From Trifolium pratense (taxonomy: Eukaryota > Streptophyta > Magnoliopsida > Fabales > Fabaceae), in NCBI RefSeq assembly GCF_020283565.1, contig NC_060065.1, positions 24,664,409-24,728,408 of the forward strand: DNA of 64,000 nucleotides, in the 5' to 3' direction. The notes beneath the pieces are model-generated. The model was not told the origin of the DNA. It did no database searches and saw only the letters and a list, made by a program, of their open reading frames with translations. A program made the translations under genes and the position numbers. Of this stretch, positions 25,088 to 36,547 are shown one piece after another. Numbering within the stretch: the first letter of the stretch is position 1; every line of letters starts with the position of its first letter.

Positions 25088-26474
25088 CTGCACCAAGCCA
25101 AACAACAATTAGGGAGTTAATTTTCAATCACACAACCAACATTATTGTATATCAATCAGGTAAAAGAACAAATATTCACCAATGTATTGAAATTACATGT
25201 AGATACAACTCTAAATTGCATTGAAAAATGATAAGTCAAATGCATGATAATCTATTAGAAGACAGCAAGAATAATATCAAATTAAGTCAAATCAAAATCC
25301 AATCCAAGCAATGTAGATAAAATGCAAAAAAACAAAACAAAACCAATAAAGCAGAATTACAGATAAAATTGACTTTCGAGAATAAAAAAATAACTCAATG
25401 AATAAAAAAACTCAACATGAGCAGGGCTTCAAAATGCCAACAGAATACTATCTATGCAGTTTGGTCCATCTTCCATAGTTGATACACCATATATATGACA
25501 AAACAAACAAGAAATATAAATAAAACTACACCACACAAGCACATCCAGCCACATGTTTAACCTATGTTGTCAATAGTGGCACATTGCAGTGCTTTGCACT
25601 AGGGAGGTGTGGAACAATGGGTATCCGCCCGCCACATATAGCAATGTGAAACAGAATGAAGTTCTGGCCATGTTTGCGCCTGAGATTTGTGTTGTTATTT
25701 GCATTGGTGGAACATCCTAAAATTCCTAATCCCACAACTACAGGAGCGCAATTGTTTGAGGTGTTTGAAACCCTAAAAGCCCTTGAAATTGAACTGTTGC
25801 ATGAGTATTTTAGGGTTTTGGCACAAAAAGGAAACCCTATTATACCTCTTCTCTTCAGTGTGACCAAAAACATATGATCCCTCTTTTCTCTTCACTTTCC
25901 CCTCTACTGTAAACCATCATCGTCATCCAAGCCTCTTTATTCTCATTCTAACAGCCATGACAACTCATACTCATTCTCAACCATCATTAACTTAACCAGT
26001 GGCTCAGCAGGTGCTTGTGCCCAAATATTTAAACAAGCAGGGATAACCTTGACACAGCATGACAGTGATATAGTTTGAAAGACAGGGATAAGAAGATGGT
26101 TGCTTGTGATTTCTGCGGTAAAAGAACTTTAGGAAGAATTACTAAAGTTAAAAAATATCAAACGGGAATAAAAGGAGCTGTAGGTTGATTTTGAAGGTAG
26201 CCTTTGATGTTCGGGGCACCAAAATACTCCTTGAATTTTGTCAGAATTTATATGTATGTTTGGCTTATGACTTTTGACTTTTGTTTCTAAATTATGAATA
26301 CTTCATGAATGAATTGAGTAATTTGATTAATTTTGTAACAATTATGTGTTTATAAGTATTGGCTGTGTATTGCGTAATACATAATATATCAAAGAGAAGT
26401 CATCAAAGAGCAGTCATAAATGACAAACCATTATATCATTAGCATTGTAATTAAAGTTTAAAACCAATTCATAA

Positions 26475-27016
26475 TGTTGGAAATTCCGCCTTCATTGCGG
26501 TCCGCCCCCATCCGCCTAATTGTGGCATTTGGCTTACCTTCATTGCAGCCTCCAACACCTTCATTGTGTTGGGTGTGAAGGGGTGGATTTAGTCCCACAT
26601 TGCTTAGAGATATGGCCTGTGTAGCGTTTATATAGTCTGGGCAACCCTCACCTTACAAGCCGGTTTTGTGAGGATGAGTTAGGCCCAATATAAAATTTGA
26701 CATGGTATCAGAGCCTATCCTAGATCTATTGTTGGGCTCCCCGCATCGTCCACGCTTCAGGCCCATTGGGCCCGAGCGTGAGGGGGTGTGTTGGAAATTC
26801 CGCCTTCATTGCGGTCCGCCCCCATCCGCCTAATTGTGGCATTTGGCTTACCTTCATTGCAGCCTCCAACACCTTCATTGTGTTGGGTGTGAAGGGGTGG
26901 ATTTAGTCCCACATTGCTTAGAGATATGGCCTGTGTAGCGTTTATATAGTCTGGGCAACCCTCACCTTACAAGCCGGTTTTGTGAGGATGAGTTAGGCCC
27001 AATATAAAATTTGACA
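26475..27016 (+). mobile_element. Complete TRIM (terminal-repeat retrotransposon in miniature)
   Basis: Two 228-bp LTRs (26475-26702 and 26789-27016) begin TGTTGGAAATTCC and end AAATTTGACA; by eye they are identical. The 86-bp interior opens with the primer site TGGTATCAGAGCC (initiator Met-tRNA type) and closes with the polypurine AGGGGGTG. Host duplication ATAA lies at 26471-26474 and 27017-27020. No coding capacity, so it depends on proteins from other elements. Identical LTRs imply a recent insertion. It sits in the proposed intron of the stress-protein gene. Confidence 0.92.
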
Positions 27017-27618
27017 ATAATCATAAATGATAAGGTGAAATCCAACTTCAAAAGTCCACAAGCTATCAAGGAAGGTTCATGAATAACAGTGGACATTGAT
27101 TTGTCACAACTAATAGTAATAACTAATAACAAATATGAACTTAATCAATCCACCCAAAAAAACCAAAGATGGAAAGCCCTCTTGATCCAACAACTCCAGA
27201 AGCAATCAATCACCAAGCCAGCATAAGTAAAACCTAGTTCTTCTTTCTCTTTTCTTCTAAGGTTCACAAAAGAATGGAATCTAAGATATCTAGAACCATT
27301 ACACCAATCCCAACCCAACCATTAACAAACTCTTGATCAAAACCGAAATTCATTCCTAATAGGGTTGCACTTGTAATCAAAATCTCCAACAATAATATTA
27401 GCAAAATAGTGATCTATGAAGTATAGACACAGCACAGATACGTCGATACAGATGATAATTTAAGAAAATTGCACACGTGGACACACCTAATTCAAGGAGT
27501 GTATGTGCTTGATAGATACAGCTACCACCATAAACATCAGTAAATCAAATTAAATAGTTGTATCAACATAAAAACCTTTGAAATAATGACAATCAAAAGA
27601 AAGAACTGAAAAACCTCC

Positions 27619-28380
27619 CTAACCTTTCTTATGTTGATGAGAAACATCAACAGGCTTGATAACAGCCTCACCCTCCTCATCTTCCTTGACAGCAACAATA
27701 GCCTCATCATCGGGATAACGAACAACGACAACAGGACAGACACAATGATGGACACAGTAATCACTAACACTTCCAAGCTTTCCATCACTACCACGACGAG
27801 CCGCACCAAATCCACGACTCCCCATAATAACAGCACTGAGACCAAGACGCTCAACCTCAAGACAAAGACGCTCTTTCATATCATGATCTTTCACAATATG
27901 GATCTTATAAGGAATCTGAGCATCCTTAAGCGGTTTTGCAAGATCGGCAGACTTCGTTGCAGTGAAAGCATCATAATCTTCTTCAAGAAGCTTCCGCTTA
28001 GGCGTAGAGATCTCGTTATTGTTGTTGGTGGTGGAGGTAGGGGTAGTGTTAACGACGTTAATTGCTTCTTCATCCGAGTTTGGATCGGTGTTAATGGAGA
28101 GATCAATAGAACCCCAATCAGCCCCGAAGAGAACATTGGTAGGGCTGACGTGGAGGAGGATGACAGCATCACCAGGACGGATGTAGTGTTGTACGGCCCA
28201 GCGTACAGCGTACGCGCTCTCGTCGGAGAGGTCAACGGCTACACCGATTTTACGGCGGGCACCGGCGGTAGGAGTGGGTGTTGCGGCGGACTGGTGGCGA
28301 GGTGAGGAAGGGTGGTGGATTCTGATTTGTGGTAGCTGTGGGTCGGAATCATGTGCGGTGGGGTTATGGGGGTTATGCAT
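27619..28380 (-). CDS. Universal stress protein (UspA domain), PHOS32/PHOS34-like
   Basis: 253 residues from ATG at 28380 to TAG. Arabidopsis PHOS32 and PHOS34 are MAP-kinase-phosphorylated UspA proteins that bind nucleotide; the role here is inferred by similarity. The N-terminus is a Pro/His/Ser-rich tail with IRIHHPSSPRH, whose SP at residues 26-27 matches the kinase site region of PHOS32. The Usp fold begins RRKIGVAVDLSDESAYAVRW (about 42-61), followed by RPGDAVILLHVSPTNVLFGA, a variable Asn/Thr-rich loop (residues 100-125), HIVKDHDMKERLCLEVERLG, and the nucleotide-binding end GSRGFGA..GKLGSVSDYCV with VCPVVVVRYPDD. An acidic tail follows. The frame is open and intact. A donor-like site at 27624 offers an alternative spliced end (see 24060-25087). 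Confidence 0.93.
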   Translation of the reverse strand: MHNPHNPTAHDSDPQLPQIRIHHPSSPRHQSAATPTPTAGARRKIGVAVDLSDESAYAVRWAVQHYIRPGDAVILLHVSPTNVLFGADWGSIDLSINTDPNSDEEAINVVNTTPTSTTNNNNEISTPKRKLLEEDYDAFTATKSADLAKPLKDAQIPYKIHIVKDHDMKERLCLEVERLGLSAVIMGSRGFGAARRGSDGKLGSVSDYCVHHCVCPVVVVRYPDDEAIVAVKEDEEGEAVIKPVDVSHQHKKG

Positions 28381-28965
28381 TTTTGGAGAGGAGTTTTCTA
28401 GAGAGGTTGAATTTGTTTCTTACACTTTGCTAACAAGTAGGGAACTGCGTTAGTTAATCAAGGGATTGGGTTTGTTTGTTTGTTTATGGAAATGGAAAGT
28501 TAGTGATTAATTAATTAAATAAATAGTGAGATAGAAAACAAAGACTGTGTGCGCATATGCGTGTCCTGTCCCCTATTATAAGTTGGGCTCTGAGAATTAC
28601 AATGGATTGGTTTATCAGAGCATATAGAGATATTCATTTTTTAGTATCTAAATGGGTCCCACGTGTACACATTATTCATTTATATTTTTTTAGTAATAGT
28701 ACCTAATAAGTACTTAATTCCTCCAACCCAACATCTCTTAAAAAGTTCTAAATAGGCCCTACCAATAACATATCTCACCAATAACTATACATCATTATAA
28801 ATGGGACCCACAAAAACAAAATAGGTACTATTGCTTATTGTAGAACTAGTACCTATTAGGTACTCGAATAGTTATTGCTCCAATGGTAGTACCTAATAAG
28901 TATCATGAGTACCTAATAGGTACTACACCATTGAAGATGGTCTTAGGCTCTCGCATACAACTAGA
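28381..28965 (-). promoter_or_regulatory. Upstream region of the stress-protein gene, with a repeated GTACCTAATAGGTAC motif
   Basis: The first 200 bp upstream of the ATG hold a 5' UTR and AT-rich promoter-like sequence. From about 28680 to 28930 the motif AGTACCTAATAAGTA / AGTACCTATTAGGTACT recurs at least five times in both orientations, next to CCAATGGT and ACCATTGAAGATGGTCTTA, a phrase common at plant MITE ends. A MITE inserted in the promoter is likely; its exact ends are not resolved. Confidence 0.5.
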
Positions 28966-29628
28966 GGCATGTTTGGATAAGTTGCTTATCAAAAACAGCT
29001 TATAAATAAATAAGTTTTTATATATTATTATAAGATGGTTTATGAAAAAAACAGCTTATAAAAATACAGTTTTGTTAATAGAAACTTATAAATTAACATA
29101 AAATCTTACTATTTATTTGTATAAGTTCAAAAATAATTTGGGCCTACAGTGTTATTTTTTGTCTTATATTGTCGTGTTATGTTCGGTATTTATATTTTAC
29201 TGACCCTAGGTGTTTCATCTAGTATTGCGTGAGGCTGCGTGAGGCTGTGGTGTGGCTTCTATTTCAATTCATTCCCGGTTAGTATAGATTGTTAGGATTT
29301 AGTGGATTCATAAGTCATGAGTAATTTGAGAGCTTATTATTTTATTTATTTGAGTTTGCATACTTTAATTTGATAGTGGATAGTTGCGGTGTATTATATG
29401 TGTCACTATTGCCTTGTTGAATTGGGATTAGTTTATTTTTAAGCTTATACAAACAGCTTATGCAATTTTTATGTATTATTATAAGTTTGTCAAGGTAGTT
29501 TATGATAAAATAGCTTATAAAATTACAATTTTTACTAGTGTGAACTTATAAAATAACATAAAACCTAATTTATATTGAATAAGTTGTTTGTATAAGTTCA
29601 AAAATAAGCTAATCCAAACGGACCCTAA
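28966..29628. mobile_element. MITE-like element with TTTGGAT-type inverted ends
   Basis: The left end GAGGCATGTTTGGATAAG and the complemented right end AGGGTCCGTTTGGATTAGCTT match in the core GTTTGGAT. Inside, AGCTTATAAA and AACTTATAAAWTAACATAAA are repeated near each end. Ends of the form GGGTCCGTTTGGAT are common in Harbinger/hAT-like MITEs. No definite target duplication. The right end is part of the triplicated unit that follows. Confidence 0.5.
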
Positions 29629-31805
29629 ATGAATTTTGATTTCTTGATAACAATAAAATAAAAATACAACTAACTTATCTCCAAATTTTACTAACATCAT
29701 CCTAATTTTTCAAATTACCTATGCATATTGGCATATCAAAGAAGTAGGACTATATTATAGCGGTTTTGGCCCCAAGTAAATTTACGGACGAGCTATTTAT
29801 TGGCAGATCAAAACTTTCATATATTTATGGCTAAATTGTAGTTTTGATCCCCACGTTTCAAACGAGCAATTTTAGTCCCCACGTTTGCCCCCTTTTGCAT
29901 TTCTTGGTCCCTTTGACTATTTTGACCAAAAAATTGATGACATGAAATTTTGGTGACACATGTCTTAATTTTATTGTTAAAATATTTTTTTAAAAAAAAT
30001 TAAAAAATCCAAGGAAGGTCGCGTGATATTTTTCTTTGTTAAAATATTAATTTAAAATTAAAAAACAATAATATTTTTTTTGTTAAAAATGTTTTTTTGT
30101 AGGTTGTCTAATAAAATTAAGACATGTGTCACCAAAATTCCATGTCATCAGTTTTTTTGTCAAAATGGTCAAAGGGACCAAGAAATGCAAAAGGGGGCAA
30201 ACGTGGGGATTAAAATCACTCGTTTGAAACTATGAAGACTAAAATCGCACAATTATGAAATGTGGGGACTTATAAAATAGCTTATAAAATTACAATTTTT
30301 ACTAGTGTGAACTTATAAAATAACATAAAACCTAATTTATATTGAATAAGTTGTTTGTATAAGTTCAAAAATAAGCTAATCCAAACGGACCCTAAATGAA
30401 TTTTGATTTCTTGATAACAATAAAATAAAAATACAACTAACTTATCTCCAAATTTTACTAACATCATCCTAATTTTTCAAATTACCTATGCATATTGGCA
30501 TATCAAAGAAGTAGGACTATATTATAGCGGTTTTGGCCCCAAGTAAATTTACGGACGAGCTATTTATTGGCAGATCAAAACTTTCATATATTTATGGCTA
30601 AATTGTAGTTTTGATCCCCACGTTTCAAACGAGCAATTTTAGTCCCCACGTTTGCCCCCTTTTGCATTTCTTGGTCCCTTTGACTATTTTGACCAAAAAA
30701 TTGATGACATGAAATTTTGGTGACACATGTCTTAATTTTATTGTTAAAATATTTTTTTAAAAAAAATTAAAAAATCCAAGGAAGGTCGCGTGATATTTTT
30801 CTTTGTTAAAATATTAATTTAAAATTAAAAAACAATAATATTTTTTTTGTTAAAAATGTTTTTTTGTAGGTTGTCTAATAAAATTAAGACATGTGTCACC
30901 AAAATTCCATGTCATCAGTTTTTTTGTCAAAATGGTCAAAGGGACCAAGAAATGCAAAAGGGGGCAAACGTGGGGATTAAAATCACTCGTTTGAAACTAT
31001 GAAGACTAAAATCGCACAATTATGAAATGTGGGGACTTATAAAATAGCTTATAAAATTACAATTTTTACTAGTGTGAACTTATAAAATAACATAAAACCT
31101 AATTTATATTGAATAAGTTGTTTGTATAAGTTCAAAAATAAGCTAATCCAAACGGACCCTAAATGAATTTTGATTTCTTGATAACAATAAAATAAAAATA
31201 CAACTAACTTATCTCCAAATTTTACTAACATCATCCTAATTTTTCAAATTACCTATGCATATTGGCATATCAAAGAAGTAGGACTATATTATAGCGGTTT
31301 TGGCCCCAAGTAAATTTACGGACGAGCTATTTATTGGCAGATCAAAACTTTCATATATTTATGGCTAAATTGTAGTTTTGATCCCCACGTTTCAAACGAG
31401 CAATTTTAGTCCCCACGTTTGCCCCCTTTTGCATTTCTTGGTCCCTTTGACTATTTTGACCAAAAAATTGATGACATGAAATTTTGGTGACACATGTCTT
31501 AATTTTATTGTTAAAATATTTTTTTAAAAAAAATTAAAAAATCCAAGGAAGGTCGCGTGATATTTTTCTTTGTTAAAATATTAATTTAAAATTAAAAAAC
31601 AATAATATTTTTTTTGTTAAAAATGTTTTTTTGTAGGTTGTCTAATAAAATTAAGACATGTGTCACCAAAATTCCATGTCATCAGTTTTTTTGTCAAAAT
31701 GGTCAAAGGGACCAAGAAATGCAAAAGGGGGCAAACGTGGGGATTAAAATCACTCGTTTGAAACTATGAAGACTAAAATCGCACAATTATGAAATGTGGG
31801 GACCA
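29505..31805 (+). repeat. 767-bp unit in three tandem copies
   Basis: TAGCTTATAAAATTAC occurs at 29511, 30278 and 31045, exactly 767 bp apart, and the intervening sequence appears identical in the three units. Each unit spans the right end of the MITE-like element and nearly all of a second inverted-repeat MITE. The two internal junctions join GGGGAC to TTATAAAATAGC, cutting the second MITE short; only the third copy keeps its right end. Identity implies very recent amplification, or an assembly artefact. Confidence 0.93.
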
Positions 31806-31821
31806 AAACTACAATTTAGTC
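31363..31821. mobile_element. MULE-type MITE (459 bp), intact copy in the third unit
   Basis: Ends GGCTAAATTGTAGTTTTG and, complemented, GACTAAATTGTAGTTTTG, flanked by an exact 9-bp duplication TATATTTAT at 31354-31362 and 31822-31830. Long inverted arms share CCCCACGTTTGCCCCC, CATTTCTTGGTCCC and GACACATGTCTTAATTTTAT. Copies starting at 29829 and 30596 lack the right end. Non-coding. Confidence 0.85.
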
Positions 31822-31830
31822 TATATTTAT

Positions 31831-32293
31831 TATATATAGTTTAAAAAAAGTTAACACTGCAAACACTTAAACCTTAAAATAATGACTAGAAAAAATCATT
31901 GTATTCTAGGAATAACTGATAAGAATTTTCTATAAGAATATTTGGTACGTATTGGTAATTCTATTTTTGTGTCAAGAGCGAATTTCCATTTGCTATCTTG
32001 CATTTATTTATAATTATATTCCTTGCAGGTGAATTAAACCATAGGAGGCTGCACAATCACTAATATATGGAAAGAGGTAAAGCTACTATGTTTGATCTAG
32101 TGACGAAGAATTTAGATAGTATATACAAATACAAGTACGAGGTCTCGGTTCGATCATCTATTCCATTGTGAATAATAATAAAAATAAATATGGAAAGAGA
32201 TTTCCACATAATATTGTAGAAAAGGCATAAACAATGTTTGTAAGGTGATGATACGACAGGGGACATATTATATGCCCTTAATCCATTCATTTT
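31831..32293. other. AT-rich intergenic DNA
   Basis: No gene or repeat recognised; includes GAGGTCTCGGTTCGATC at 32140, a phrase seen in plant repeats, but nothing else. Confidence 0.5.
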
Positions 32294-32304
32294 CAAGCCA
32301 CCAT

Positions 32305-33207
32305 TTTTTTTTTTGAACTACAAATTTTTTATTGAAAGCTCTGTACAGTACAAGAAGTACTATGAGGCCACTGGAGGAAAACCAGCAAGAACAGGATAAA
32401 CAAGAAACACACAGACCCAAACAAACCTGGGCAAACAAAAAGATCCTAAATACAAGGAATGGAACCAAAAACTAGGGAAACAAAAAAACTGCATCATAAC
32501 CACTACAGGGAAAGCAAAGAACACGGCCTAAACCACAGCAAAAACAGAAAACCAGAGAAGCAGGATACCAAAAAGCACAAATAATACCCGCATCCCACAG
32601 GCAGCACTCATCACATCATACAATCTCCAGGATTCCAGGTCCATTCATATAGCAAGCAAGAACCCTTCGCCGCTTTACTCAAATACCATTGCCAATAGAG
32701 CCTACAAAGCAATCTCCACTGTTCCTTGTACATTGTTAAAAATCCAATCGTTTCTTATTTTCCAAGCCACCCAAATAAACGCAAGCCAGACCACCGAGAA
32801 CCCTTTTCTAATTCTTTTGTTTCTGCCACAACCTACCAGCAGCCCATACGACATTATCACACCCGCCTGATGTTAGGCATGAATGTTAATTGTGTACGTG
32901 TTAGACTGTGCCTGGGCCAGCTTATGAGCGCCCGCTGCAAGGCCTTGTGCTTGCCTGCTAGGCCTAAAGTCTGTGTTGCTTGTATTACAAGCTATTGTAT
33001 CCTTGCCTATATAAGGCACTCTTGTGAATGAATAAAGTAACTGATTACCCTCTAATAACCAACACCTGAAGCACCACCAACACTCCAAGCCACCTGCAAA
33101 CAGCATACCAGATAGCAGCAGCAAAGTCACAGTGCAAAAAAAGGTGACAGACAGTTTCAGTTGCCACGCTAATTAATGCACTAACTTTGGATGGCACTGC
33201 GCTTTTC
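32305..33207 (-). mobile_element. 5'-truncated plant L1-type LINE with poly-A tail
   Basis: On the minus strand the element ends in a poly-A run (plus 32306-32315) after a 3' UTR with AATAAAAAATT. It is flanked by an exact 11-bp duplication CAAGCCACCAT at 32294-32304 and 33208-33218. Coding remnants read HLFLHCDF.AAIWYAVCRWLGV and, past the solo LTR, GFSVVWLAFIWVAWKIRNDW with IFNN, matching the zinc-binding end of plant LINE reverse transcriptases. Stops follow. Truncated and dead. Confidence 0.9.
32871..33064 (+). repeat. Solo LTR (194 bp) inserted in the LINE
   Basis: TGTTAGGC..CCAACA with an exact 5-bp duplication CCTGA at 32866-32870 and 33065-33069. It holds TATATAAGG and AATAAAG. Removing it and one duplication rejoins the LINE reading, which confirms the insertion. 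It postdates the LINE; the internal part was lost by LTR recombination. Confidence 0.92.
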
Positions 33208-33218
33208 CAAGCCACCAT

Positions 33219-34005
33219 GATTCACTTTAATCCTTGGTAAGCAATTAAATTCTGCAGCCCAATTTGCGTCATAAAAACATAAAATACATAAGTTCATTAG
33301 GAAACTTAAACTGTTGAATGAAACTAGCGACGTGAGTTTCTCATCTATTGCATTTGCAACCTCAGCGGTTTTCATCGTAACAAATGAAAAGTGACGACTC
33401 CTTCAGGAGTATTTACCATACATAACAACCTATGAATCAAGGTAAAGAAAAAATAACAGTGCAAGTGATGACTCTCACTCTGCAGAACTGCGAGTAGATG
33501 GAATAGTTTCTTTCCCTTTTGGTACCAAACTCAGTACTAGAAATTAAATAATATCTGCTGTAAGTTTGGTCATATGCTTCCCAATCTCCACTTCAGTTTG
33601 GCAACACTTAAAACCGGTTTTGTAGTGTATGAATGTTTAAAAATACAGTTAATTGAACCAAACTGTGAATCAAACTACAAATAACATGTTCATCAATTTT
33701 TTAAACACCGACCATATATATTTTTAAGGTGCGTCACTTATGTACCTTGGTTATAAAAAGTAAAATCAAATAAAAAGATGTAAACTTTTGATGGTCGAAT
33801 AGAATCATACAAGTCAAGGGATCTTGAAGCTATATAATGCATCTAAACATTAGAATAGTTGTATAACAAATAATTTTATCTCATTCAATTGACAACGATA
33901 TAAAGAAATTCCAATATATAAATACCCTTGAAAGTCGAATACATAAAATAAAATAGAAAATATAATATAGTTGAATGTTTTATCAAGATAGTAGAAAGAT
34001 TTCGC
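33219..34005. other. Intergenic DNA right of the LINE
   Basis: Nothing identified beyond AT-rich sequence. A 64-codon minus frame at 33181-33375 crosses the LINE border, so it is not a gene as drawn. Confidence 0.5.
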
Positions 34006-34111
34006 TTAAAAAAGTGTTCTTGTTATAGGGTCTCCACACACTTCAAGGACTCCCTTGATTTCAATTTCTTGCAAAAACTTCTGCATATAAAATTCCTCCA
34101 ATGTGCCTTTT
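34006..34111 (-). pseudogene. Third-exon-like segment of the F-box gene, out of frame
   Basis: After a TTTTGCAG acceptor, one frame stays open for 35 codons: KGTLEEFYMQKFLQEIEIKG then VLEVCGDPITRTLF and TAA at 34006. It looks like genuine protein. It needs two bases carried from the previous exon, while the donor at 34236 (AAGAAG|GTTAAA) leaves one and lies just past the TAA at 34240. So a small indel in exon 2 probably removed it from the protein, or it is now 3' UTR. Confidence 0.55.
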
Positions 34112-34239
34112 CTGCAAAACCCAACATCTATAACATTAACTTTCTATTTAAAAATGGAAGCCAATCCAAAAACAAAAGAGGCAAAAAACGAAACTAAAAA
34201 CAAAATGTATTTAAAAAGTTGAGAGCACATTTAACCTTC

Positions 34240-35467
34240 TTAATCATCATATGGTATGATGTTAACTGTTGCTGACAGTGAATTTTGAATCAAAAAGTAC
34301 ACTACTCTTTTAGGTATGAAAGTATCTTCCTTCGAATATGAATTTCGAATAAAGTTATGAAGTTCACTACTCAATTCTGAGTTTAATTCATGTGTAAGCG
34401 GTTTCATTTCTACTTGTAGTGACTCCAAGTGACGCAAGGAAGTGAAATTAACCTTGAACAAATCAGGAGCAAAGGAGAGAACCTATATTGAATGAAATAT
34501 CGACAGTCATAATACAATATACAAACAATTAAAGAACAAAGTAAAAATATATAAGCGGCCTCAAAACCTGAAGAGTATTAGAAGAGACTGTCAATGATTC
34601 GATATTATCAAGCTCGTGGAGCCAGCTGAGTAGGAATGCAGCATCATCTCTGACATTGTTTCTGGTATCAGTTACATCAATGTGTAAGTGCTTAATAGAA
34701 TAAGGATGACTCACACATAGTTTTTGATTTGGACTGCCACCAAAAGCAAAGTTACGAAGACTCGGAGTAGATAACTGAAATTTGTAATTGTATCGATATC
34801 CCTGCATATTTAAATTAACAAGCGTTGTACTTGATATACATAGAATTTGTGGAGTTAGAACTCTACAATGTTCAATGATCAATGTATCCAACTTGTTCAA
34901 GACCGAAAAGGGTTCAACGCAACCATCATCATCACTCGAGTAAAAGTAGAAGTTTCTTAGAAACAATCGAGTTAATGAGGGTAAATTCAAAGAACTAGGA
35001 AATACTATTTTCAACCTATGTTGAATACTATGATGAACTGAAAGATCAAGAGATGTTAAAGTTTGAGAAGAAAAAAAGCAAGAAGGAAATTGTTGAATAT
35101 CACAAGTGATGGAAATACGTAATGTTTGGACATTACGTGAAACAGCATGTCCTACGATACCTTTGAGTATGTCAGGCTCGACGAAATCATGTGATTCAAT
35201 AAAATCAACCGTGTGGAGTGCACTTGAATGATCGTAACGACAAAGAGATAAAAGTTGAGAGACCAAATTTTCCAAACTGTGGGGAGATTTGAAGTGTAAG
35301 GAACTTAACCTAAGGATTGGAAGATACTTTGGGATATCCTTCCATCTCTTAGAGAGTATGAAAGTTTGAAGAGCTTCTTTGGTATTCAAGAAGGAAAGAA
35401 TGTGAACGATAACGGAAACAGGTAAGCCACTAAGTCTATCTTCTTGGTTTTTTCTTGCTAACTTCAT
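34240..35467 (-). CDS. F-box protein with leucine-rich-like region
   Basis: F-box proteins recruit targets to SCF ubiquitin ligases; the target here is unknown. Two exons: 34568-35467 and 34240-34482, joined at TTCAG|GTTTTG and ATAG|GTTCTC in phase 0, giving 380 residues. The chosen ATG opens MKLARKNQEDRLSGLPVSVI; upstream in-frame sequence has no ATG. The F-box spans about residues 10-50 (DRLSGLPVSVIVHILSFLNT, then LSKRWKDIPKYLPIL). A run of leucine-rich segments follows (LTSLDLSVH, SLTRLFLRNF, LDTLIIEHC, LVNLNMQG, IKHLHIDV), then HELDNIESLTVSSNTLQVLS and a C-terminal block HLESLQVEMKPLTHEL..NSLSATVNI. This is the large, fast-evolving legume F-box/LRR class. The C-terminus may be shortened (see 34006-34111). 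Confidence 0.88.
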
Positions 35468-36547
35468 TGTCTTAATTACATACAACTTTCGAATGAGAAT
35501 GAATTCTGCGGCTGCAAAGGTTAGAAATAAGTCGATATTTATTTATGTATACAAACCTGAGTTTGAGTGAGTGAAAAGAAAACCCTACTACAAATTAAAT
35601 TAGGGAGAATCACGTCCTAAAAATCTGTTGCTAAAATAAATTCTAGCTCTCTGTCTTTGAAGGGATAATTCTAAGTTACAACTCGATTACACCTTATTTT
35701 GATTTTGTTCTTATCATCTTGTTTTATTCTCTTACAATATATTTTTTTTTTTAACGGATTCTCTTGTTCTATATCTATATACACGTACTATACAAAATTT
35801 CCTTCAAAAAAATATACTATACAAAATTATACTCTCTATTACAAACCTTACATATAATAATATATATAAAATAATAATATTTTCTTTGTGCATGATTTTT
35901 TTTTTAAAAAAAAGCAATTATATTTCCTTAAAATATAAATAGTACACGATAAGATCAAATGACATCAACGTGTCAAAATTTAATTCGACACTAGATCTTA
36001 ACTATATTCATTTTATTTAATCCAAAGGTTTAAAATAATCACTAAAGAATTTCCCAAAATTAAATATTTCATGATTTGTCCAACAATCTTTCCTTAAATA
36101 GAAGGTTTTTTTCCTTTTTTTTCTTTGCTACAATTTTTTTTCCTTTTGTTTTGAATTAATTTCATTGTCTTCATGACATGATTCACATGAATACCATGAT
36201 TTATTTTTCTCCTTTTTATTATAATAATCATATATAATATATAAGTACTAATAGTAAACAAGAACTATGAAAATTTTGCTAGAAATTAAATCCGATCTTT
36301 GATGTTCTGAATTTCAATTTGTTTTTGACATAATTAATAAATTTCAAAATTAAAATTGCATGGCTTGTGTAGAAGAGCAAGAATATTTCATCAGTAGCTT
36401 CTATGGTGGGTGTACACGTTTAATAGCTTCGATGGTGGCCTTTGAATATTGCATTCAATACCTTTTTTATTATGAAGAAAAATCTGCTATATTTGGAAAG
36501 ATTGTGAGGCAAATAAAAAAACATTTACTTTTGTCAAAATTGTTTTA
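35468..36547. other. AT-rich flank upstream of the F-box gene
   Basis: The 5' flank of the F-box gene up to the Harbinger-like element. Contains poly-T runs and short frames only, including a 62-codon plus frame at 36360 with no recognised motif. Confidence 0.5.

Noticed and set aside
27631..28305. 224-codon plus-strand frame opposite the stress-protein gene
   Set aside because: Antisense shadow of a GC-richer coding exon; Thr/Asn-rich with no motif.
29515..31234. Three identical 61-codon minus frames
   Set aside because: Products of the 767-bp triplication in non-coding MITE sequence; composition is that of AT-rich DNA.
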